Part shown: positions 39,003 to 53,700 of the stretch, in pieces
Layout: each line of letters opens with the position of its first letter
Numbering within the stretch: the stretch's first letter is position 1
Assembly: GCA_036785325.1 (NCBI GenBank)
Contig: JAXIVH010000202.1
Span: 85,001 to 149,000 of the forward strand
Origin: Urophycis tenuis
Taxonomy: Eukaryota; Chordata; Actinopteri; Gadiformes; Phycidae
Length of the DNA: 64,000 nucleotides
Reading direction: 5' to 3'
Program-made: the position numbers and the translations under genes
The notes under the pieces: model-generated
Database searches by the model: none
Told to the model about the DNA's origin: nothing
What the model saw: the letters and a program-made list of their open reading frames with translations, nothing else

Positions 39003-40484
39003 TCAGAATTGGCGAGATGTTCCCTGGTCCGACTGCAGTAGCCTGACGATGGAGGGGTCACTCTTGGCACCTTTGATGAACTCCTCCAGGGACAACCGCC
39101 CTGTGGGGACACAGCCAAGTTAGTCTGGTCCATTTTCAGGTATGTGGGTGATGGTGGGAAAATGGATGAAACATCATGTGCATATTCAACACAATTGTCA
39201 ATGAGAATGATACAAAGAAGAATTTTGTTTTACTTTGTTCAACTTCACGATTAACACGGAGTTGTGCTCAATGATTACAATTGCTTATTTCAAAGCCACA
39301 GTGGTCAGGCTACCGTCAGCCAATAGGGGGCAGTGATTAGCAGTTAAAATGTTTGTGAACGCTACGTGATTATAATTCTAATGTACTTTCAAATACAGAA
39401 GTGACCCAATATTACTGGGAAAGAAACTATATTATTTTTTATTAATAAAATCTACATCTCAGCCTGCGACTGGTCTAAAGTTCTCAAAAGTGTCCATATT
39501 TGTATCCCTGGTTAGCAGGACTCCAGAAAGTTTGGTATTCTTTGGCCGACAGGTGGTGCTATAGTTCGCTCAAAGTCGAAGAAATCAGCCTGCCGCCCCG
39601 AATAGACCACAATTTGTTGTTGTCTATGGACGCTTTATTTTCCACGCTGAACATGTTTTCCTCTAACATCCATACGGACCATCTGATAGATTCCTGTGTA
39701 CAGAGAAAGTTACAAAATATTCTGCTAAATATCAAACGGTCCAAATGACGCCACCTTACACATGCCATCTTAAAAATCATGTTTGGAATTTTGTTTAAAT
39801 AAAAAAATGTCAAGACATCTGCAGAAATCAACTACTGAAATTAAATCTTCTATTCATAAATCCCGAGTCCAATTAAATTAAAAGTGTATCTTATACACTA
39901 TATCATATTCAATGTTATGTTTGTAATTTGGATTTAATGCAACATTACAGAGTGATGTGAAAATCCAAATGTGCATTCCAAATACCAGCACCCTGAAACT
40001 AGGTATGCCTTGAAAGGTACACAGACAGAGGCCATGTCGATAGCGCACTCAATGACGTCTCGGCGTCCATTTCAATAAGTGCACTTCAGAGGACTTATCC
40101 CCGAGGGCCCCCCCCCTGCCACTCGCTGCAGCAGACCTGTGGCTGGGGCCGGAGGCGTGTGCTGTGAATACCTTCAGAGGCCCACGGGCAGCGTCAATTA
40201 TTCATCATCATTTTGGGAATAGCTTATCACAAGCTCTTAAATGACCATCCAAGAAAACAAAAGGTACCCAACACCTCATGAAGTTTGCCTTTATTCTACC
40301 TTCTTCTTTGCCATTTGATATGCTGGCGGGCTATTTCTCACTTATCTTCCATCTGAAGTGCACACACACACACACGCACGCACGCACGCACGCGCACACA
40401 CGCACACACGCACGCACGCACGCACGCACGCACACACGCACGCACGCACACACGCACGCACGCACAGACACACACGCACGCACA

Positions 40485-40537
<53 letters not shown>

Positions 40538-42514
40538 ACGCACACACACACACACATGCACACACGCACACGCACGCACACACACACACATCAGCCTCAC
40601 CGTCATTGTCAGTGTCCATCTGTCGGAAGATCTTGTCTGTGCGTTTCTCCGGTGTTGATTCGTCCTCGGGCATCTTCATTACGGACGACACCATCTTGTA
40701 GATGGCCTGCACGGAGGGAGTGTTTCAGTCTGGTGTTCATCGGCACAACAAAACGTTGTTTCATTCGCTGTCTGCTCTAGGTACAAATGGCGTTATTACG
40801 CAAACACAATTGTCCCTTTGGTGTCATTCATTCTTGCCATGAATGCAGGTGGATTAGTAATGTTATGACTATGACTCTAAAAGCTGTGTGTTTGTGGCGA
40901 TTGGTTTACTGGGCTCTCCGGCTTGCCTAAATGGAGGCTAGAACTAACAGAAGCGTTTGGGCTCGACAGGGGGCCGCTGTTTCTTCACATTTGTCTGTAC
41001 AAACACAGCTGACTGAGCCAACATTCATGTGGAAAAAAGCCGCTCGGTCCATCCTATTTGCAGAGTAAATATAGCCACACGGTGATAAGAGAAGTAGGGG
41101 AAAAATAGAGAGGGCAGCCTTCATGATGTGGGAGCTGCAATGATTTCTGGTACGCAAAAATAAAATTCAAATGAGTTACATTTTTGTTGTAACTTCCTCA
41201 AACTCCAATGAAACTACAGCTTCCTTTGAGCCCTGGGTGATGATGGATATGAAGTGCTTCTGCATTAAGGACTAAAAAAAATCGTCATTAATTCAAATTT
41301 GACAATCTAACGGTGCAACTGTGAGATTATTGTTAATCTTACAGGGCCGTTACTCAAGTGTCCCGTCTGCCCTCAGTCTAACATGAAGGGGTGAGGGATA
41401 AGGGATAAGCTTTCTGTGGTGTGATGCCTTTGGAGGGAGGGGGGGAGTGGGAGGGATCAAAGTTCTTTGAACTGTGCAAGACTGGGCAATTCAATGATTC
41501 TCACAATAGGGGCGGTCAACACAACTTTGTGCTAATATGCAGCATCCTATTTCGTGGAGTACTAATCCGACAGTTGGCCAACTGTTACACAATGTGCACC
41601 TTTAAATGTGCGATAGCCATCCATTATCTATTAGTGAGTGAAATGTACTTTGAGACTGTTTTGAGTTGACTATCATCTAGAAACGAGCGTCCATTTTAAG
41701 ACCACTGTCGGCTATTTTCCGACCAATCAGGGCATCTCTTGCTTGATTGGTTAAGGCAGGGGTGTCAAACTCATTTTCACTCCAGGCCACATCAGCATTA
41801 TGGTTGCTGCCTCCCCCCCCCCTTGTGTTTGACATATGTGGGCATATTGTTTTGCTTGTTTAGATGACACACACATTTCCTCGAAGGGTCCGTTCCACTA
41901 ACTAACGTCACTAGTCATCGTTTTTTTTTTTTTATTAGTTAGTCATTTTCCGCTTCCTCTTATCGTTCAATTCGCCTCAGAGCAACGACAGAGAAATCAA
42001 AACATCCTAAGTACCACTTGCAACCACCAACTCGGTCAAAGGGCAAAAAAAAGGCCGCGGGCGTCCATTCAACATTTTAAGCGAGACTGACAGAGCTGCT
42101 TGTGGATCCGCCCTCCCCCCCCCCACACCCCCCTACCTGGACGATCTCCAGCATCTCCGCGCGGCTGATGTAGCCGTTGCCGTCCAGGTCGTACATGCTG
42201 AAGGCCCAGCGCAGCTTCTGCTCCAGGCCGCCGCGCGACGTCACGCTCAGCGCGATGATGAACTCCCGGAAGTCGATGGTGGCGTCTCCGTTGGTGTCGA
42301 AGGTGCGGAACACGTGCTCGGCGAACTTGGACGCGTCGCCGTACGGGAAGAAGTTGGCGTAGATCTTCTTGAACTCGTCCACCGTGAGGTGGCCCGTGGG
42401 GCAGTCCTTCAGGAAGCCCCGGTACCACTCCTGCAGCTCGTGGTCCGAGAACTCCGTGTTCTCCCGCAGGTCGTTCAGCACCTCGGGCCGCAGTTTGCTG
42501 TTCTGCTTTCCCAT
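39003..42514 (-). CDS. hpcal1: hpcal1: hippocalcin-like protein 1, intact right-arm copy
   Basis: Coding exons in gene order are 42514-42137, 40706-40601 and 39100-39003, giving 193 aa, the usual length for HPCAL1. The N-terminus MGKQNSKL is the N-myristoylation signal of this family, which anchors the protein to membranes in a calcium-dependent way. EF-hand 1 is degenerate (C-P-T-G near residue 38), as in all neuronal calcium sensors. EF2 starts at D73, EF3 at D109 and EF4 at about D157, and each has a 12-residue loop. EF2 has Ala instead of the usual Gly at loop position 6. The C-terminus ends SDQGTSRQF where mammalian HPCAL1 and HPCA have CDPSSASQF. Exon structure (126 codons, then a phase-1 junction in EF4) matches the family. 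The gene converges on pdia6; its poly(A) signal is TTTATT at 38078-38083. NCALD or HPCA are less likely because most differences match HPCAL1. Confidence 0.9.
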
Positions 42515-43605
42515 GATGCCGCGGCGGCGGGCTCCGCTCCCCCCCCTCCCCCCCAGTACCAAACACAGACAGACAGAGAGACAGACAGACAGACAGACAC
42601 CAAACACAAAACGAGCAGGAAGACAGGTGGGATGGACTGCCCGGTGTCTTGCTGCGCTGCGTGCTGGCCTCAGCCCCACGCCTCCCTCCCCACCTTCTTC
42701 ACTTCTTGGCGGTCCCCTGGCAGCGCGGCCCCCCCTGGGCTCCTACGGGAGAGAAACGTGCTCTCGTTATCTTCCTGCCCAAGTGGGTAACACATCAAAT
42801 ATTCAGTGGCTCAATGACTCTGTTGTGATCCCTTGGCGTGCCGCTTCATACCATATGAATAGTATAACGGTATGTGCTTAAGAATCATCTCTGGGGGGGG
42901 GGGGACAAACTGGGATTTAACTAAAACAAATCGCATCAGGGCAGACCAGATCTTCTCCACGAGGAGCGAGCGGGAGAGAAACAGGGTGCGTAACAGAGAG
43001 TGTCTGCGGGGAGGAAAGGGGAACGGGTTAAAACCAGACACGGTTTTAATCCGCCTGGCGCAGAGTTAAGTTAATATCGATCCCATCGCTACCGGAGGGC
43101 TGATGTGTCCCGGGGGCTCCCATCAGCCACAATGCAGCCGACTCCTCAAAGGTCAAGGAGATGACGGCAGACGGCCATTGTAAGCCAACCGGACGGCTGA
43201 TTAAAGAGCACCGTGTGCCTGTGAATGCACGACAGTATGAGGAGCCACACGGAGTGTTCTGTGGTCAGCGCTGGCTCATCTTCAACGGTTCTCACACAGG
43301 GTTTGAATTGTCACATCTTCCAACTTAAAGTTGGAGTATAAGCTCAGCGTGTCTTGAGTACAACAAAATTGACTTATATCTGTTTTATCATATTTCTATC
43401 AGAATATGTCATTAAACATTGTATTTAGAATACTAAAAGCCTGGTAAAGAATGAAAATGAATGAAAACTCATTTGGCATTCATTTATCCATTTATTTACA
43501 CATATCTACTGGTGTCAGACAGGACATTTGCGTGGTGGACATGAGGACGCATGTAAACAGCTCATCCAGAAACCTGCCGCAGGCAGGATATTTAATATTG
43601 CAAGG

Positions 43606-47000
<3,395 letters not shown>

Positions 47001-50000
47001 GAACTGGCACTGTAATGATGTCAGGGAGGTCACGGTGAACATTTCCCATCGCCAACTCCGCAAGAACATGGAGTTCATATTATTTAAACCGTGCTATGAT
47101 CCGACAAGTGAAATGGCCCTACTACGCCACCATTACTCATCAACATGAGCAGACGTTGGTTTCATTTGTCGGGTTGGCGTGACATCCACGTCAATTCGTT
47201 CATCTGAGCCTTCTGGTTTGCATGTAGGGGCGGGAGTTGTGAGGAGTGGAAAGCGGTTTCAAGTTTTTTTTTTGTTGCTTTCACTAGCACTGCGTCTTTT
47301 TGTGGTTGCCTCCGCCCCCCCCTACTGAAAGTAGTAGGAAAAAAATATATGTTGCACTGTATCAACACAAGTCCCTTGACACACCAGTAGCCAAGGCAAC
47401 AGGATAGCTGTGTCTCTGTGGCTCTGAGATGCGAGGGAGGAGGAGGAAGATCTGACGATGGTGAAGAAGCACATGGCCCGTGGAGGTAGAACGTGCAGAC
47501 GCTGCTATTCGACTGCATAACATGGCAAATGTTATGTCAGCTACTGTGAAACGGATCAGATCACCATTGTAACACATAACTAACATGACAGATCATGTTT
47601 TTTTTGTTTTGTTTTTTAATACAAATACTTGCAAAATACGACACAGATAGAAATTTGTGAAATGTTTAAGGTATGGTTGAAGATAAAGTGAATATGGTAG
47701 ATATTAGGCTTTAAATGTGTAAATATTGTGCTCATACGCGTTTGGGTCGTCCCAAATACACACGATTTGGCCACACAGGCGGCACACCAATTAACCTAGT
47801 ACATATTAAACACCTTCAAAGGGTGTCAATGATGAATGTGGATTGGTTAAACAGGTATACAGCTCTGTTTAACCTGTAAATGTAATAAACAAAAATGTAA
47901 ATTTACAGGTTAAACAGCTCTGTTTAACCTGTACATTTCAAACAATTGCTGCCAAACTATGCAGTCTTTCAAGTAGCCTACAACGCACACCATTTAGTAA
48001 AATCACATGTTAAGACGAGATCAATTTCACAGAGTTAACAACAACTTACCTTTAGTTAACAGTACGCTCCTAGTTATAGATCCGCATCCGTCAGGCGAGC
48101 CCACTTTGTGGCTTGAGGTGGAGACACGCTACCGTTAGCTTATTTCTAACACCTACTCATACCTCGGCTTAGAAAGTGTGTTTAAAAAAAAGATGTTATG
48201 AGTAAGCCTTTTACGTCAAGAGACACCGTCGTTGATTCTGGTGTGTATACGCCGCTGATGATGTCGTTTTCTTTTTTAGTAATAATCCCGTCGGTAGTTT
48301 TCATTGACAAAACATTTTCCATAGAAGCAACAGATGATTTTGTGGGAGATGTGGCACCGGACAGGGAGCTCTGTTTTCATCGGACCCGCCCGGTTCAAGC
48401 AGGGGGTTATTTTTTTAATCGTAAAAGCTTTAATGCGGAACTGCCTCGGATATTTCGCGTGTTAAACATACAATGGAATACGATTTTAACCACATGAAAC
48501 ATAACAATAAGTTTAGGCATTGTAATCGACTTTATATGGCACGCTATTTTATTTCCAACCACCCCCCTCCCCGTGTATTTTAGAACATTCCATTGTCGCT
48601 CCTTCGATCAGCTTTTTCAATTCCCCAAGCGCCTTATACTATCTATACTATAGTTTGTCTTTGTCCTGAACCCAAATCGTTAAAGAATTTAACGAAGTAC
48701 ATTATTTCATTCAATGTTTGATTGAAGATGATGATGTAAACAAAAGTCATGTAAACACGGGGTTTACTCATTATTATGATTGTTATTATTAATTGCGCAA
48801 CCGGGATTGCCAGTACCCAACATACACTTTATCGTTAAAAAATAAATGAATACTTACTTGGGTTTGACTGAAGTTGTGACGTTGAGGATAGGGCGGTTGT
48901 ATGTCAGCACTTCAGAGCTCGGATAAATAATTAACTTTGTGGATGTGTGCGTGCGTGGGTGCTCCTTCACGCACACAGAGGCCAATGTGTATGTCTCTCT
49001 GAAGCCTGACACCTGTTTCAATTAGTGTTTGTCCCCAAGTGCGCACAATACACCGTGGGTGGGGTTGGGGGGTTGGGTGGTTGGGGACGAAATTATCGTC
49101 TTTAATGCTTAAATACATGTCAAGTTCAAGTTAAACATGTATTCGTCATCTGCACAATAGCGACATGAATATGCTTTCTTGTATTACGTTAATATTTCTT
49201 TATTTGCGATAGAAAACTCAAATATCAGTGTTTCTTCAGAGCATATAGTTGTTTAATCCGTAGGCCTACTGTAGCACTTTCACCATCATACACTTTTCAA
49301 TATTCCCAGTAGAGGTCACTAAATAGTAGCCTATGGTCAGCATTGTAGCTCCATCCCCATCATACACTCTTCAATATTTCCAATAGAGGTCAGTAATTTC
49401 ACCGCTGTAGATTGTCTTGCAGGCCTATGTATATTTGTTTCTTGTTTTCAATTCTTGTTTTCAAAACACCCCTTCAGCCAGCCACCCGCCGCCATGAGCC
49501 GACGAAAGTGTTCGCCCAGCGTATTAACTCAGTTAAACCTACAACGAGTTGCCTTCACACACATATGAATATTGTCATCATTTTACTCAATAGATACTAA
49601 CAGGGGAACTGTTGACAACTCGGTCCCAATGTACAACTAGTGCGGGGGGGGGGGGGGGGGGGGCAGCGCAGCGCTACTCTTACTGGAATTCATACATTAT
49701 TATATCATTATCATTTCAATAATGCATTAACAAGATTAAACTTGTGATTGGCTAAAGTGGGAACGAGATCATAAAAAAAATGTTTTCCGTTTACTGCAGA
49801 GCGGAGGGACTTGGAGACCCCATGTTACTGACCACACTAGCCGCTGAGATACGAACCAAACGAAGAAAAGCCACCTGTTGGCCGTTAGAGGAACTGACGT
49901 GTTAGTCGCTTCACTTGAATGCCTCACAGGCGGTCACGGATACCGCTACCAGATAACCCATGTGGCAGGTGAAGACCATGGCACCCGCTCCGGCAACCAA

Positions 50001-50298
50001 GGCTGTGCGGACTCCGGGGAACCACCGCCATAATACTCAGTATAGCAATACTTGTGGTCATATCACTGTTTTATGTGTATGAAAAGCCTCTGTTTCTACG
50101 TACACCTGCACGCACATTCGATAACACAACATAGAAGGAAAAGTGTAGATATGTTGCTTGCAGAGAAAGGAGGCGTGTGTAAGATGTTTGGTGACTCATG
50201 TGGTAGGCTACTTATATCTCCAATAACACTGATCCTGAAGGATCTATCATGAGAGGTTTGGCAGGTCTGATGGCGTTCTCCGAGGAGCTAGCGGACAA
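47001..50298. other. Single-copy region, no gene recognised
   Basis: No convincing exon. It has four alternating inverted 10-mers at 47845-47929 and a poly-G run near 49646-49662. Coding-like frames are short and lack splice context. Confidence 0.5.
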
Positions 50299-50433
50299 TT
50301 TATCAGCGACGCCTTTGGTAATCTCATGGCCACATGGTTTGGGAAATGGAAGGCGTTGGCTCTGTCCTTATTTGCCTCCTCAGCGTTAGGAGCTGCTCTT
50401 CTACTCTGTTGTGGGTGTTGTATCATTCCCTGA
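50299..50433 (+). mobile_element. Endogenous retrovirus env-like relic (transmembrane segment)
   Basis: A 45-codon open stretch reads as the membrane-proximal tryptophan-rich part, the membrane anchor and a downstream cysteine cluster as in gamma/epsilon-type retroviral transmembrane subunits, then stops. No intact env, pol or flanking LTRs are seen, so it is a short inactive fragment. It lies about 270 bp beyond the poly(A) signal of the receptor gene, on the opposite strand. Confidence 0.5.
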
Positions 50434-50699
50434 CATGAGTATACAATACCAAATGTGTCAAGGGTTCATGGGCTCTCCATCCAGGTCTGATGTGACTTAC
50501 AGCTCCCAGGAAATAATTATTTTGTGTTGTGTTTTAATGAGTAGTGGGTTGTTTGAAATATACAGTTTGTTTGTTTCACTTATAAAAAAAAAGTAAAGTA
50601 AAGTAAAGCCAACCATGGCCATAATAAAGAAGCCATATTTATCATGTTGAGACAAAAAAAGAAGGAGAATAAACACATATTTTTCACCATTCACCATTA

Positions 50700-50705
50700 T
50701 TTATT
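50700..50705 (-). terminator. Poly(A) signal of the Ig-like receptor gene
   Basis: TTTATT on the plus strand reads AATAAA on the gene strand, about 80 nt past the receptor stop codon at 50785-50787. Confidence 0.55.
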
Positions 50706-50784
50706 TTGTTTGCAATACATTTCTATAATGTGGCATTCTGCGTGTTTGGAAGCAGAGTACTAATAAACTAAATGGAACTACAAG

Positions 50785-53700
50785 TCAGGTTGCCTGCAGA
50801 AGATCATACACCAAACTCATCTGGTGGGCTGAGTTTGGCTCCTCGGATACAGCACTGTACTCGTGGTAGACCTGAGAAGCACAAGTCCAACCAAAACATT
50901 TTGGGTTAGTCTAACCATGGACTCATCAGGATGGACGATGGGCGCTGCCTGATGTTCTCCTTACATCATCCTCATTCATGCAGCTGCCGGTGTCATTCAC
51001 AGTTTTTACCTAAATGAATATGGAGAGGAGAGTGAGCTCGCACAATAGTTTTACAATATTTGCCTTCAAGGAACAATGATGAACAAGAATCAACTTTCAT
51101 TCAGTCTTCAATAATTGACTGCATCATCCAAACAGGTTTGACTGTATTTTATGTTTTACTTACCGATTCAGAACAGAAACTCCTCATTTTTATTGTGTTT
51201 TCTACAAAACAATCCCATAACAAAGATGCTTTCCATTAGACACATTTTCTCTTAGCATTCTTTATGTGTGTAAAGCACTTTAGACTCACTCTTTGTCCTG
51301 CAAGTCCTCCAGAGAGCCAACAGCAGAACGATCACAAATGGCACAAGTCCACCACATATGATCAGTATGATTGAAGACGTTGACAATAGAGTTCCTGTAA
51401 GGAGACAGAAGTGAGCATTGTGTTAGTTTCACTTCACGTTGTTGGAGGGAATGATCACAAAGCTACAGTGAGACATTGGTGCACAAAATGAACATCAATC
51501 ACATGCTTTGTCAGGTGTCAAACCAACTATTTAACTAACTAGTGATACATTGTAACACTTTACACTAACGGTACATTAATACATTAATTATCCATTCATT
51601 AATATTAGTAAATACAGTAATAAGCACTAACTAAAACAGGACTCATGATCTAGTTATAATTTACAAATGGTGTTTAACCAAGGTATTAATTTATACATTA
51701 TTTAATAGGGTTAGCCCCAGTATCTATAACCATTACCACTAAGCTAATTATTGCTGCATTAACTAATATAAATTCATGGTGTTCATGTTTTGTTTACTAA
51801 CAGTGTTCATGTTAAATGGGTTGTTCTGAATTTTGAACATAGGACCTCATTCATTCAGTTCTTCTAGTAGCAGAAACCGTTGACTTGCGCTAGCCAAGCA
51901 CCAGCGACTAGAAGAACTGAATTAAATGTGTTGTAAATGTATCCAATGATAAATAACACACAGGCTAACTTGGAAATGAGGTCCTATGTCTAAAATTCAG
52001 AACTACCCCTTTAACTAAGGCAATCAGAACTCAGAACTCAGAAGAACTTCATTGCCAAGTAGGTTTGCACCTATGAGGAATTTGTCCTGGTGGTTCATGC
52101 ACAACAATCAACAGTACAGTGAACAAACAACAAAACAACACCAACAATACACATTACAAACAACAAGCAACAGTAAGTGTTTTAAAGTGAATGGTGCAAG
52201 GAGTGCAAAGAGTGTACAGTGCAAGGAGTGCAAAGAGTGATATAGTCAGTGGGGGAGGGGGAGGGGTTAGGGGGGGTCCCGGGACTGATTCATGATCCCA
52301 ACTGCTGCTGGGAAGGAGCTGTTCATGTGGCGGGAGGTTTTGGTCCTGATGGACCGCAGCCTCCTGCCAGAGGGGAGAGGGTCACAGAGACCAGGATGAG
52401 AGAGGTCGGCCTCAATCCTACCTGCCCCCCTCAGGACCCTGGAGGTGTGCAGGTCCTGAAGGGGTGGAAGGTTGCAGCCAATCACCTTCTCCACAGAGTG
52501 AATGATGCGCTGCAGCCTGCTCTGGTCCTTAAGCAGTGGCTGCAGCACACCAGACGGTGATGGAGGAGGTGAGGATGGACTCAATGATGGCAGTGTAGGG
52601 GTAACGGTTTTTATATTAACCAAGGTATTCATTTATACATTATTAAATAGGGTTAGACTCAGTATCTATAACATTAACCCCAAGCCAACAATATATAATA
52701 ATTCTAATCACTGCATTAACTAATGTAAATTCATGGTTAATTAATATAACCTTATCGTAGAGTGTTACCTCTACATTTACACAAATGTTTATAAGGCACC
52801 TTACACCTAAGGTTCACTAATTATGTAGTAACGCACAAATTAACAATTGATTCTAATGTACCAATCAGTTCTCAAGAAAAAGCTCCACAAAGAAACATTT
52901 ACAGAAGGCACACATCTCTAGGCCCTGGAGCTGTGGGTCGCTATGACTACCTGTTGCTTCTTGGTTGGATGTGGGGTTTACAGGCGGCACAGAGGCAGAG
53001 CTTGGACCAGAAGTGTGTCCATCAGAAGGGGGTTGTGGGGCCACTGAGGTGGGGTTCTCCAGGGTTGTGGCAGCAGTGGGAGGACGGGCTGATAGCGCCG
53101 TGCTCCTGAGAACTGGGAGAGAAATAGTTCAATAGTTTAATCTGAGGCTGGACCGGCTCAGACGCACGCAATGGTACAAGCAGTGGCGTAACTATCGGTA
53201 AGCAGCTACTCAGTCGCTAACGGGCCCCAGCCAATCAGGGGGCCCGTCACTCTTTGAAGGGCTCCACCCACAACAATAATTTCATCTTCCCGCCCGGGCC
53301 CTTCATCCAGCGCTGAGTCAAGAATCAAGCAGCTCCTTGGCATCCATTTGAGGTACAATTCTAAAAGACCAGCCAATCGGGCCGTATATGAACTCCTCAG
53401 AATCTCACACACTTCTAGTCCATGCGGTGTCCCTGGAAGCATGTCCATCCAAATTACACAAACATATTTGAATTGATACTGACAACATATTTTAGTGATC
53501 ATTCAATCATTGTTGAAGCTCACAACGATGTATTTTGCTGTTTTTTTTTTTTTACATGCGACTGGGGATTATGGGATATGGTAGTGAACGTGCGTGTGCG
53601 TAGCTCAGTTGGCAGCCATACATGTTTAACTTTAGTTAGCGAGATAGAGATAGCAATGGATGAGTACAAACATAAAAGTGGCTTTCTGGATTTTTACAAA

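Noticed and set aside
27004..43605. Second copies of kcnf1, pdia6 and hpcal1 as true teleost a/b paralogues
   Set aside because: Introns and intergenic DNA are near-identical too, far closer than genome-duplication paralogues. They are alleles or a very recent duplication.
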